Notes: a model not told the origin generated them from the letters alone. DNA of 8,277 nt from Oscillospiraceae bacterium (GCA_902798675.1 CADBXQ010000027.1:1-8277), one strand, 5' to 3'; positions 1 through 5,904 are shown, counted from the first letter of the stretch. Translations and numbers: made by a program.

Positions 1-1190
1 CGGGCATGCCGCGTGTCGCCGAAAATCTAGACAACTATGAAATTGACGACTCTGACCAGGATGTCTTGAACAACGCCGAAAATATTCCACACAGCAAGCC
101 AAGAAATGTTTTTAATAAATTTGACACATCCGCAAACTTTTTATCTTCAGGAGCAAATATAAATCAAAACCCTGGAATTTTTAAGCATGGCTTCAAGCAT
201 CACAAGATTAGAGTGGGCATGCCGCGTGTCGCCGAAAATCTAGACAACTATGAAATTGACGACTCTGAGCAGGATGTCTTGAACAATGCCGAAAATATTC
301 CACTCAACAAGCCAAGAAATATTTTTAATAAATTTGACACCACTGCAAACTTTTTATCTTCAGAATCAAATATAAATCAAAACCCTGGATTTTTTAAACC
401 CAGCTTCAATCCTCGCGAGGTTAAAGTGGGCATGCCGCGTGTCTCTGAAAATCTAGACAACTATGAAATTGACGACTCTGATGAGGATAATTCAGCCAAC
501 GCCGAAAATATTCCACTCAACAAGTCAAAAAATGTTGTGAACGTTTCTGATTTAAGATTTGATCCATTTACAGTTTCTTTACCCGAGCCTCAAAGCAATC
601 AAACCAACAATACTTATAGTATATATTCTCCCAATTATCCAGCGATGGAGGTTCGCGCCGAAACCAAACCTAATGACGAAAAGGCTCAGAATGGGCATAA
701 ATATAAACTTATTTTTGAAGCTACTGGAGATGCATCAATCCTGCCAGAGCAGATTTTGTATGGTGATAAAGGCGACGAAATATACGTTCCGCAATATGTT
801 GGATATCATTTGGTTGGCTTGAAGTGTGGAGGGTTGAAAATTAATGTTGAAAATGGAAAAATTGTTTTAAACAGGAACATAGTAAAAAGAGCGGATCAAA
901 ACCACGCGATAACCTTGACAGCTCATTGGGATATAAACGACTATGCAGTAAAATATATTAGTGATGGGAAAATAGTTAAAACCGACAAACAAAATATCAC
1001 CAAAGACATTAAAGACATTTATGAACCGAATCTTCTCCCCCAAAAGCCGGGTTATGTCTTTTCACACTGGACATATGGCGATGATAATCTCCCGCTGGTT
1101 TATGGAAAGACACAGTGGTTTGATTTAATCGCGAGCTCAGGGAAGGATGGGGTGATAATTTTGATTGCGCAGTTTAAAAAAATGGCTTGA
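1..1190 (+). CDS. Repeat protein with 71-residue tandem repeats and C-terminal InlB B-repeat-like modules (5' end missing)
   Basis: The frame is open to the left edge. The first ATG (position 6) is the same Met-Pro-Arg-Val that begins each internal repeat, so it is almost certainly not the start. Numbering from that Met, residues 1-71 and 72-142 are two near-identical repeats, and a third, shortened copy (143 to about 180) breaks off. Each begins GMPRV(A/S)ENLDNYEIDDS and continues with an acidic/Asn-rich stretch. A Ser/Pro/Asn-rich linker follows (about 183-230). The end holds two modules resembling the InlB B-repeat/Listeria-Bacteroides repeat: about 231-308 (ending ITLTAHW) and about 311-390 (KPGYVFSHWTYGDD, ending IILIAQF). 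Such modules are beta-rich and usual in surface or secreted proteins. No LPXTG or C-terminal membrane anchor is present, so any anchor or signal peptide would lie in the missing N-terminus. Function is unknown; a surface or adhesin-like role is inference from the modules only. Confidence 0.85.
   Translation, partial: GMPRVAENLDNYEIDDSDQDVLNNAENIPHSKPRNVFNKFDTSANFLSSGANINQNPGIFKHGFKHHKIRVGMPRVAENLDNYEIDDSEQDVLNNAENIPLNKPRNIFNKFDTTANFLSSESNINQNPGFFKPSFNPREVKVGMPRVSENLDNYEIDDSDEDNSANAENIPLNKSKNVVNVSDLRFDPFTVSLPEPQSNQTNNTYSIYSPNYPAMEVRAETKPNDEKAQNGHKYKLIFEATGDASILPEQILYGDKGDEIYVPQYVGYHLVGLKCGGLKINVENGKIVLNRNIVKRADQNHAITLTAHWDINDYAVKYISDGKIVKTDKQNITKDIKDIYEPNLLPQKPGYVFSHWTYGDDNLPLVYGKTQWFDLIASSGKDGVIILIAQFKKMA
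6..540 (+). repeat. 213-bp coding tandem repeat (two full units plus a partial one)
   Basis: Units start at 6, 219 and 432, an exact 213-bp (71-codon) period. The first two units are near-identical at the DNA level with no indels. The third follows the pattern for about 35 codons before diverging. The array probably continues left of the window, because the base context before position 6 (GGC, Gly) matches the Gly that precedes the other units. High nucleotide identity points to recent duplication or recombination-driven homogenisation. Confidence 0.95.
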
Positions 1191-1207
1191 GAGCGCGCTT
1201 AAAACAG

Positions 1208-1256
1208 GCCGTCTTTCCTTTTGAATTGGAGGGGAGACGGCTTTACTGTTTTTTGC
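1208..1256 (+). terminator. Rho-independent terminator of the repeat-protein gene
   Basis: GCCGTCT (1208-1214) pairs with AGACGGC (1235-1241). The stem is extended inward by TTCC/GGGG pairs (two of them G-T) to about 11 bp, and a T-rich tract with six consecutive T follows at 1249-1254. It starts 18 nt after the stop codon. Confidence 0.85.
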
Positions 1257-1333
1257 TTTGTTTTTTTAGAACTCGGCCAAGGATATTAAAATTTACCGAA
1301 AAATTTTTGGCAAAGAACTGATTTTTTAAAGAA
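1245..1333. repeat. Intergenic repeat family, copy 1
   Basis: An 89-bp segment matches 1454-1542 at a constant offset of 209 bp with only a few substitutions, including the conserved stretch AGAACTCGGYCAAGGATATT. It begins within the T tract of the upstream terminator, and similarity seems to extend a little further left through the 3' arm of that hairpin. No open reading frame is conserved in it. Confidence 0.9.
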
Positions 1334-1424
1334 TAAGCTTTAAGGGCAACGCTCAATGACGCTTGCCTACCGCTTGTTAAGGGATCTTTAAAAGAGGCAG
1401 AGAGGTTCAGGAAGGTTTGATATT

Positions 1425-1545
1425 ACAGTTAGTTGTGAGCTGGCGGCGGATTGACTGTTTTTTGTTTTGCTTTTTTAGAACTCGGTCAAGGATATTAAAA
1501 TTTACCGAAGAATTTTTGGCAAAGAACTGATTTTTTAAAGAAATG
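1425..1545. repeat. Intergenic repeat family, copy 2
   Basis: This is the longest copy. It starts with ACAGTTAGTTGTGAGCTGGC, has a T-rich centre, then the AGAACTCGG block, and ends GATTTTTTAAAGAAATG. Its right 89 bp match copy 1 and its whole length aligns, more weakly, with 4109-4228. Its boundaries are my estimate from where the alignments fade. Confidence 0.85.
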
Positions 1546-1623
1546 AATTTTAAGGAGACAAATATAACCTAAACCCCAAAAAGCAAAAATGTGCATATTA
1601 AAAATTCAATCAGGGTTTTCTGG

Positions 1624-1652
1624 TTGACAGCTTGAAATTTTTGATATATAAT
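1624..1652 (+). promoter_or_regulatory. Sigma-A promoter of the DUF1653-glyQS unit
   Basis: TTGACA (1624-1629), a 17-nt spacer and TATAAT (1647-1652) match consensus at every position. The start codon of the DUF1653 gene lies 37 nt beyond the -10, leaving a short leader of about 30 nt. Confidence 0.9.
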
Positions 1653-1689
1653 GAAAACAAGTTGACTTGAGAAGGAAGGGGTTGTTTTT

Positions 1690-1929
1690 GTGAGAGATGT
1701 GATTTTGAAAAAGGTATACCGGCATTTTAAAGGCGATTTATATTTTGTCGAGGATATAATATATCACAGCGAAACGTGTGAAAAAATGGTCGCGTATAGA
1801 GCACTTTACGGCAACAACGTTTTGTGGTGTCGTCCGTATGACATGTTTGTTGAGGAAGTGAACAAAAATGGCCAAAAATATAGATTTGAACTTCAAGAAG
1901 CTCAAAGCAAAAAAAATACCACTATGTAA
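1690..1929 (+). CDS. DUF1653 family small protein
   Basis: This 79-residue protein matches the DUF1653 pattern as I know it: YRHFKG (10-15), HSET (26-29), YRALYG (36-41), a conserved Trp (46) and RPxxMF (48-53). The family is common in Bacteria as a short stand-alone domain with no established biochemical role. The length is usual, with an extra polar tail of about 12 residues. The start is GTG, chosen because AAGGAAGGGG (1672-1681) lies 8 nt upstream and the homologous region begins at once. No signal peptide or membrane segment is seen. It is the first gene after a consensus promoter and sits 61 bp before the glycyl-tRNA synthetase gene with no terminator between, so co-transcription is likely. 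A functional link between the two is not implied. Confidence 0.85.
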   Translation: MRDVILKKVYRHFKGDLYFVEDIIYHSETCEKMVAYRALYGNNVLWCRPYDMFVEEVNKNGQKYRFELQEAQSKKNTTM

Positions 1930-1990
1930 AATGCCCAGCAGTTGCATAAAACCTTTGTGAAAAATATCATTTGGAAGGTGTGTCTTTTTA

Positions 1991-3379
1991 ATGAAAAATA
2001 GCGAAAAAAGCATGGAAAAAATCGTGGCTCTTTGTAAAAATAGGGGATTTATATACCCCGGAAGCGAAATTTACGGAGGCCTTGCAAACACTTGGGACTA
2101 TGGCCCATTGGGAGTTGAGCTTAAAAACAATTTGAAAAGAGCTTGGTGGAAAAAATTCATTTGGGAATCGAAATATAATGTTGGAATAGATTCGGCTATT
2201 TTGATGAATCCTCAAGTTTGGGTTGCGTCAGGGCATGTTGGCGGCTTTTCAGACCCTTTGATGGATTGCAAAGATTGCAAAACCAGACACCGCGCCGATC
2301 ATATTATTGAGAAACAAACTGGCGTTAATCCAACAGGATGGGACAATGATTCAATGCTAAGATTCATTGAGGAAAAGGAGGTTAAATGTCCAAACTGCGG
2401 GGGAAACAGTTTCACAAACATCCGCTCTTTCAACTTGATGTTTAAAACATTTCAGGGCGTGACGGAAGATTCTCAAAGTGAGCTGAATCTTCGCCCAGAA
2501 ACAGCTCAGGGCATTTTCGTTAATTTTGCAAACGTTCAAAGAACAACAAGAAAGAAAATCCCGTTTGGCATTGGCCAGATTGGAAAATCCTTCAGGAATG
2601 AGATAACTCCAGGAAATTTCACCTTCAGAATGAGAGAATTTGAGCAGATGGAGCTTGAGTTTTTTTGCAAGCCCGGCTCCGACCTCGAATGGTTTGAATA
2701 CTGGAAAGGTTTTTGCAAAGATTTTTTACTGTCACTTGGAATTAAGGAAACTTCAATCAAACTTCGAGATCACTCCAAGGAAGAACTGTCCCACTATTCC
2801 AACGCAACAACAGACATTGAATTTGAATTTCCTTTTGGCTGGGGAGAGCTTTGGGGAATTGCCGACCGAACAGACTTTGACCTTAAAAACCACCAAACCC
2901 ACAGCACAAAGTCGCTTGAATATTTTGACCCGCAAACCAATGAAAAATATCTGCCTTTTTGCATTGAGCCGTCTTTGGGAGCAGATCGCGCAGCGCTTGC
3001 GTTTCTTTGTGATGCGTATGACGAAGAAGTTATTGACCAGACAAAGGGAGAAAGTCGTCTTGTTTTGAGGCTCAGCCCGGCGCTTGCTCCGATTAAAGCG
3101 TGCGTTTTGCCGCTTTCTAAAAAATTAAGCAATGGCGCGCAAGGGCTCTTTGATATGCTTTCGAAGCATTTTATGGTTGATTATGATGAAACAGGCTCAA
3201 TTGGAAAGAGATATCGTCGCCAGGATGAAATTGGAACTCCATTTTGCATAACATATGATTTTCAGTCCCAAAAGGACGGCTGCGTGACAATTCGTGATAG
3301 AGACACGATGAAACAAGAGCCAAGTCGAATATCTTTTGATCGGCTAGAAAAATATATCGCGGACAGTCTTGAGTTTTAA
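1991..3379 (+). CDS. glyQS: Glycyl-tRNA synthetase, dimeric single-chain type
   Basis: This enzyme charges tRNA-Gly with glycine using ATP, in the cytoplasm. The 462-residue product is the full usual length of the alpha2 class IIa enzyme, distinct from the alpha2beta2 glyQ/glyS form. The N-terminal block KIVALCKNRGFIYPGSEIYG (11-30) and WDYGPLG (35-41) are diagnostic. Two CxxC pairs (93-96 and 133-136) form the inserted, possibly zinc-binding module. LRPETAQGIF (167-176), motif 2 FRNE (201-204) and motif 3 with GADR (330-333) make up the catalytic core. From about 365 to the end is the HGTP anticodon-binding domain. ATG 1991 is supported by GGAAGGTG (1973-1980) and by the typical short extension before MEKIV; a downstream ATG at 2012 lacks a good ribosome binding site. 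No T-box is present. Only a weak hairpin follows the gene, so read-through into the next gene is possible. Confidence 0.97.
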   Translation: MKNSEKSMEKIVALCKNRGFIYPGSEIYGGLANTWDYGPLGVELKNNLKRAWWKKFIWESKYNVGIDSAILMNPQVWVASGHVGGFSDPLMDCKDCKTRHRADHIIEKQTGVNPTGWDNDSMLRFIEEKEVKCPNCGGNSFTNIRSFNLMFKTFQGVTEDSQSELNLRPETAQGIFVNFANVQRTTRKKIPFGIGQIGKSFRNEITPGNFTFRMREFEQMELEFFCKPGSDLEWFEYWKGFCKDFLLSLGIKETSIKLRDHSKEELSHYSNATTDIEFEFPFGWGELWGIADRTDFDLKNHQTHSTKSLEYFDPQTNEKYLPFCIEPSLGADRAALAFLCDAYDEEVIDQTKGESRLVLRLSPALAPIKACVLPLSKKLSNGAQGLFDMLSKHFMVDYDETGSIGKRYRRQDEIGTPFCITYDFQSQKDGCVTIRDRDTMKQEPSRISFDRLEKYIADSLEF

Positions 3380-3431
3380 TGCTTTTGAATAAAATAATTT
3401 TTGCTGAAAATAGCCAAATTTTTATAAAATA

Positions 3432-3449
3432 TTTGTGCAATCATACAAA
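3432..3449. promoter_or_regulatory. Dyad TTTGT-N8-ACAAA upstream of the NHLP-leader gene promoter
   Basis: TTTGTGCAATCATACAAA is a 5-bp-arm dyad ending 15 nt upstream of the -35 box at 3465. Very similar dyads with the same GCA after the left arm occur at 4060-4077 (TTTGTGCACATATACAAA) and 4027-4045 (9-nt centre, last base differs). The position suits a regulator site, but short AT-rich dyads can arise by chance. Confidence 0.35.
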
Positions 3450-3464
3450 AATATAAAAACTATA

Positions 3465-3493
3465 TTGACAAAAACCGCTAAAAGTGTTAAAAT
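3465..3493 (+). promoter_or_regulatory. Sigma-A promoter of the NHLP-leader gene
   Basis: TTGACA (3465-3470), a 17-nt spacer and TAAAAT (3488-3493). Transcription would begin near 3500, directly at a small hairpin (GTGGA 3501-3505, TCCAC 3512-3516) that would cap the 5' end of the mRNA. Confidence 0.85.
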
Positions 3494-3540
3494 TACGATG
3501 GTGGATTAAGTTCCACAAGTATTTAAATTTTTTAACACTT
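3482..3540. repeat. 11-bp perfect inverted repeat spanning the -10 box and ending at the ribosome binding site
   Basis: AAGTGTTAAAA (3482-3492) overlaps the -10 box, and its exact reverse complement TTTTAACACTT (3530-3540) directly abuts the Shine-Dalgarno sequence at 3541-3548. The 37-nt interval holds the GTGGA/TCCAC hairpin. If transcription starts near 3500 the left arm is not in the mRNA, which favours a DNA operator. Read-through RNA from upstream would carry both arms and could fold. Confidence 0.7.
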
Positions 3541-3560
3541 GAAAGGAGTGTGTGTTAACT

Positions 3561-3959
3561 ATGTTAGATCTACAAAAATATGCAAAAAGGGCTGAAGCTG
3601 ATCCGGAATTTAGAGCAAAACTTTTAAAAAATGCAAACCAAGCAATCAAAGACGAATTTGGCGAGGATTTGCCGTATGCGTTGAAGTGTAAAGAAAAGCT
3701 TTCATTTGAAGTTGAATCAATGGATGGCTTGAATGATGGCGATTTGGAAGGCGTTGCGGGGGGAACTACTGTGAATTTGATTCCTCTTAAACTTTGGAAG
3801 GAAGGTATTGAAGCTGCAGGATGTACCCTGTCAACAGAGTTGAAAAAAGGTGATTGGGGATTTCATAAGTATTATAATTATGATGGTCATGGAATTAAGC
3901 ACTCCAACATGGTTAATCTTGTTAAGGTAAACGGAGAATGGTATGCAAAAGTTGATTAA
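3561..3959 (+). CDS. RiPP precursor-like protein with NHLP/Nif11-type leader and double-glycine motif
   Basis: This 132-residue protein falls into two parts. Residues 1-68 resemble NHLP (nitrile-hydratase-like) and Nif11-type leaders: ADPEFRAKLL (13-22), an Ala/Lys helix with DEFGEDLP (31-38), LSFEV (47-51), then LNDGDLEGVAGG (57-68), a classical Gly-Gly processing site. Leaders of this kind guide modification enzymes, and a peptidase-bearing ABC exporter cuts after GG. The 64-residue remainder starts TTVNLIPLKLW, is rich in Gly, Lys, Tyr and Trp, and has one Cys (88), so lanthionine or multi-azole chemistry is not obvious. No maturase, transporter or immunity gene lies nearby in the window. 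ATG 3561 is preferred over in-frame GTG 3552, because GAAAGGAG (3541-3548) is only 3 nt from the GTG but 12 nt from the ATG, a spacing close to that of other genes here. It has its own promoter and terminator. An unmodified secreted bacteriocin-like peptide is the alternative. Confidence 0.8.
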   Translation: MLDLQKYAKRAEADPEFRAKLLKNANQAIKDEFGEDLPYALKCKEKLSFEVESMDGLNDGDLEGVAGGTTVNLIPLKLWKEGIEAAGCTLSTELKKGDWGFHKYYNYDGHGIKHSNMVNLVKVNGEWYAKVD

Positions 3960-3985
3960 TTATACATATTAATCTTTTTAATGTT

Positions 3986-4024
3986 AGCGGCCTTTGAATC
4001 GGTGGATTTGGAGGCTGCTTTGTT
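3986..4024 (+). terminator. Terminator of the NHLP-leader gene
   Basis: AGCGGCC (3986-3992) pairs with GGCTGCT (4013-4019) through one G-T pair, with a 20-nt loop, followed by a short T-rich stretch (TTTGTTAGTTT). It lies 26 nt after the stop. The T tract is weak, so termination may be partial. Confidence 0.6.
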
Positions 4025-4026
4025 AG

Positions 4027-4077
4027 TTTGTGCAGTATATACAAGATTGCTAATTGGTATTTGTGCACATATACAAA
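4027..4077. repeat. Paired TTTGTGCA-containing dyads
   Basis: TTTGTGCAGTATATACAA (4027-4044) and TTTGTGCACATATACAAA (4060-4077) are imperfect direct repeats 33 bp apart, each with TTTGT/ACAA(A) dyad arms. They lie just after the terminator of the NHLP-leader gene and match the site upstream of that gene at 3432. No promoter was found directly beside them. Confidence 0.45.
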
Positions 4078-4108
4078 AACACAGGAAATCTTGAGAGGGT
4101 CTAGCTTC

Positions 4109-4228
4109 ACAGTTAATTGTGAGCTGGCGGCGCTTTGCTTAGTTTTTGCGTTGTTTTTTAGAATTGGGTTGAGAATATTCATATCCTTTGGGGTTTTTAA
4201 ACAAACAGCCGGATTTTTTAGAGGAATG
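4109..4228. repeat. Intergenic repeat family, copy 3 (diverged)
   Basis: ACAGTTAATTGTGAGCTGGC (4109-4128) differs from 1425-1444 at one base and continues identically through GGCG. After that the T-rich centre, a TTTTTTAGAA block and the terminal GATTTTTTAGAGGAATG align with copy 2 with many substitutions. The left end can form a hairpin (AGCT/AGCT plus CACA/TGTG around GTTAAT, with one bulged T) that copy 2 has mostly lost. The stretch 3960-4377 has no convincing gene. Confidence 0.75.
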
Positions 4229-4280
4229 GGAATGGTATAAATTTAATCCCAAAATAAAATTTTAAATTCACAAAAATCGC

Positions 4281-4309
4281 TTGATTATTTAAACAAAACA
4301 TGATATAAT
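4281..4309 (+). promoter_or_regulatory. Sigma-A promoter of the ferredoxin gene (extended -10)
   Basis: TTGATT (4281-4286), a 17-nt spacer and TATAAT (4304-4309), preceded by TG at 4301-4302, the extended -10 arrangement. The leader before the ferredoxin start is about 60 nt. Confidence 0.85.
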
Positions 4310-4377
4310 TGAACCTGCGCACTGATCAACAGCAAAATTTAAAGTCGCATTTTTTAATATAAGGGGGATGTTTTCTA

Positions 4378-4548
4378 ATGCCATATAAAATAAACGACAA
4401 TTGCATAAATTGCGGAGCTTGTTCTGCGGAATGCCCAGTTTCTTGCATCTCGCCCGGAGATTCAAAATATGTTATAGATCCTGAGATATGCATCAGCTGC
4501 GGAGCGTGTAATGGGGTATGCCCTGTTGACGCGCCTCAACCTGAGTGA
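4378..4548 (+). CDS. Small 2[4Fe-4S] ferredoxin
   Basis: This is a 56-residue bacterial (clostridial-type) ferredoxin, a soluble low-potential electron carrier. Both cluster motifs are complete: Cys 9, 12, 15 and 19 (CINCGACSAECP) and Cys 38, 41, 44 and 48 (CISCGACNGVCP). In this fold the fourth Cys of each motif binds the other cluster. An extra Cys at 23 follows the first motif. Length and the two-fold internal symmetry are typical. AAGGGGG (4361-4367) lies 10 nt before the ATG. It is flanked by its own promoter and terminator, so it appears monocistronic. Partners cannot be named; such ferredoxins serve pyruvate:ferredoxin oxidoreductase, hydrogenases and radical-SAM enzymes in anaerobes. 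The gene falls below common ORF-length cutoffs and is easy to miss. Confidence 0.97.
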   Translation: MPYKINDNCINCGACSAECPVSCISPGDSKYVIDPEICISCGACNGVCPVDAPQPE

Positions 4549-4566
4549 TTTTGAAATTTCAACCTG

Positions 4567-4601
4567 TCGGCCCAATTTAATGTTGGGTTGATATTTTTTT
4601 A
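4567..4601 (+). terminator. Terminator of the ferredoxin gene
   Basis: CCCAA (4571-4575) pairs with TTGGG (4583-4587) around TTTAATG. The stem is extended outward to 9 bp with two G-T pairs (4567-4570 with 4588-4591), then ATATTTTTTTATT. It starts 18 nt after the stop codon. Confidence 0.85.
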
Positions 4602-4628
4602 TTGTGTGCGAAAATATTCAAATTTAAA

Positions 4629-4666
4629 CAAAAAAGTCGTATATGCACCAAAAAGCACATGCGACT
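4629..4666 (-). terminator. Terminator of the ABC ATPase gene (minus strand)
   Basis: Read on the minus strand, AGTCGCATGTGC (4666-4655) pairs with GCATATACGACT (4646-4635) with one mismatch and one wobble, followed by seven T (plus-strand A run 4629-4635). It lies just past the ATPase stop codon and is convergent with the ferredoxin terminator. Confidence 0.85.
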
Positions 4667-4672
4667 ATAGAT

Positions 4673-5785
4673 TCAATGACAGATTGCAAATTCAGTCTCT
4701 TTATCAAAAATATGAGCCTTATGCATGTCGATTGAAAGCCTAACCCTGTCCCCTTTTCGAGTCATAACGCGGCTTGAAACTCGCGCAACAACCCTGTTCC
4801 CCTGAAACTCAAAATGCAAATACATTTCTGAGCCCATAAGCTCAACCAGGTCAATCTCAGCATCAAAAGCGCTTTCAGGAGAAACTTTTATGAAAACGTC
4901 TTCATTGTGTATGTCCTCAGGGCGTATGCCTACAATAACCGTTTTGTTAACATAACCCTCCAAATCAGATCCAACAACCTTGCCGCGAGAAATAGGAATT
5001 AGCATATCACCAATCTTTAAAGAGAAACATTCACCCTCTTTGAGCAAGATCGCATCCAAAAAGTTCATCTGCGGAGACCCAATAAACCCAGCAACAAAAA
5101 CGCTTTTTGGCTTATCGTATAAATCCTGGGGCGCGTCAACCTGCTGAATATATCCGTCTTTCATGACAACAATCCGATCACCCATAGTCATAGCTTCAGT
5201 TTGGTCATGTGTGACATAAACAAAAGTTGTTCCCAAAACATCATGCAGCCGCGTTATCTCCGAGCGCATGTGATTTCGCAATTTAGCATCAAGGTTTGAG
5301 AGCGGCTCATCCAGCAAAAACACCGACGCATCCCGAACCATCGCCCTGCCCAACGCAACACGCTGACGCTGTCCTCCCGAAAGATCCTTAGGCTTTCGAT
5401 CTAAATATTGTTCTATATCTAGAATTTTTGCAGCTTCAGATATTTTTTTGTCTATAATGTTTTTTGGAACCTTCCTCAACTTTAGGCCAAAAGCCATGTT
5501 TTTCCGAACCGACATATGAGGGTATAGCGCATAATTTTGAAAAACCATCGCAATATCCCGATCCTTTGGCAAAACATTATTGATAAAACGATCCCCTATA
5601 TATAGTTTACCTTCCGAAATATCCTCAAGCCCCGCAATCATGCGCAAAGTTGTTGATTTCCCGCAGCCAGACGGCCCAACGAAAACAACAAATTCTCGGT
5701 TCTCAATTTTCAAATTAAAATCATGAACCACAAAATTTTTTCCGTCATATGATTTTTGAACGCCTTCAAATGTTATGCTAGCCAT
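4673..5785 (-). CDS. Carbohydrate ABC transporter ATP-binding protein (MalK/MsmK/UgpC type)
   Basis: This cytoplasmic ATPase powers CUT1-family sugar importers as a homodimer docked on two permeases. The 370-residue protein has Walker A GPSGCGKST (37-45), Q-loop Gln 83, signature LSGGQ (135-139), Walker B VFLLDE (155-160), D-loop SNLDA (163-167) and H-loop His 193. A C-terminal regulatory OB/TOBE domain (about 240-370) includes GIRPEDI (286-292), which is characteristic of the MalK group and its usual length. The frame extends 20 codons upstream to 5845, but ATG 5785 is preferred because GGGGAAGG (5803-5796) sits 10 nt before it and MASITFEGV is the family's normal N-terminus. It is transcribed away from the permease genes, with which it probably works. 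MsmK-type ATPases may also serve several transporters, so an exclusive pairing is not proven. Confidence 0.95.
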   Translation of the reverse strand: MASITFEGVQKSYDGKNFVVHDFNLKIENREFVVFVGPSGCGKSTTLRMIAGLEDISEGKLYIGDRFINNVLPKDRDIAMVFQNYALYPHMSVRKNMAFGLKLRKVPKNIIDKKISEAAKILDIEQYLDRKPKDLSGGQRQRVALGRAMVRDASVFLLDEPLSNLDAKLRNHMRSEITRLHDVLGTTFVYVTHDQTEAMTMGDRIVVMKDGYIQQVDAPQDLYDKPKSVFVAGFIGSPQMNFLDAILLKEGECFSLKIGDMLIPISRGKVVGSDLEGYVNKTVIVGIRPEDIHNEDVFIKVSPESAFDAEIDLVELMGSEMYLHFEFQGNRVVARVSSRVMTRKGDRVRLSIDMHKAHIFDKETEFAICH

Positions 5786-5875
5786 GTTAAAATATCCTTC
5801 CCCAGAGAAAAATCTCCACACTTCGAAATAAATAAAATACGTCAATATGCCTTAATTAACGCAATCTGATAATCA

Positions 5876-5904
5876 ATCATATCATATTATATAATAAAAA
5901 TCAA
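5876..5904 (-). promoter_or_regulatory. Probable promoter of the ABC ATPase gene
   Basis: On the minus strand, TTGATT (5904-5899), a 17-nt spacer and TATGAT (5881-5876), about 90 nt before the ATG. A perfect TATAAT also occurs at 5891-5886 but lacks a recognisable -35 at the right distance, so the exact pair is uncertain in this very AT-rich DNA. Confidence 0.5.

Larger units (their letters stand above)
1191..1623. other. Non-coding stretch between the repeat-protein gene and the DUF1653 promoter
   Basis: Apart from the terminator and the two intergenic repeat copies, I find no gene here. The segment between the copies (about 1340-1424) is less AT-rich than its surroundings and has no credible start codon with a ribosome binding site. 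No T-box leader, tRNA or rRNA was recognised, although a T-box would be a plausible regulator for the glycyl-tRNA synthetase gene downstream. Confidence 0.6.

Noticed and set aside
6..540. Regularly spaced repeats as a possible CRISPR array
   Set aside because: The 213-bp period is an exact multiple of three, the reading frame is open throughout, and the repeats make up nearly the whole unit instead of short repeats with unique spacers.
1334..1689. T-box riboswitch for the glyQS unit
   Set aside because: No T-box consensus (AGGGTGGNACCGCG-like), specifier stem or antiterminator is present, and the promoter at 1624 leaves only about 30 nt of leader.
2794..3132. 112-codon minus-strand frame inside glyQS
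   Set aside because: It is antisense to the well-conserved catalytic core of the synthetase and has no features of its own.
1690..3379. Functional pairing of the DUF1653 protein with glycyl-tRNA synthetase
   Set aside because: Co-transcription is the only evidence; the family occurs in many contexts, so a shared role is not supported.
3392..3425. Weak hairpin after glyQS as a terminator
   Set aside because: The stem is only about six pairs with an internal mismatch and low GC content; too weak to call, although T-rich DNA follows.
3922..4182. 86-codon minus-strand frame over the precursor gene terminator
   Set aside because: It overlaps the 3' end of the precursor gene and a terminator hairpin, with no ribosome binding site and no recognisable protein features.
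4028..4240. 70-codon plus-strand frame between the precursor and ferredoxin genes
   Set aside because: It has no ribosome binding site, starts amid the TTTGTGCA dyads and runs through intergenic repeat copy 3, and the frame is not conserved in the other copies.
5786..5845. 20-codon N-terminal extension of the ABC ATPase
   Set aside because: The extension precedes the strong ribosome binding site at 5803-5796 and does not resemble the family; ATG 5785 gives the canonical N-terminus.
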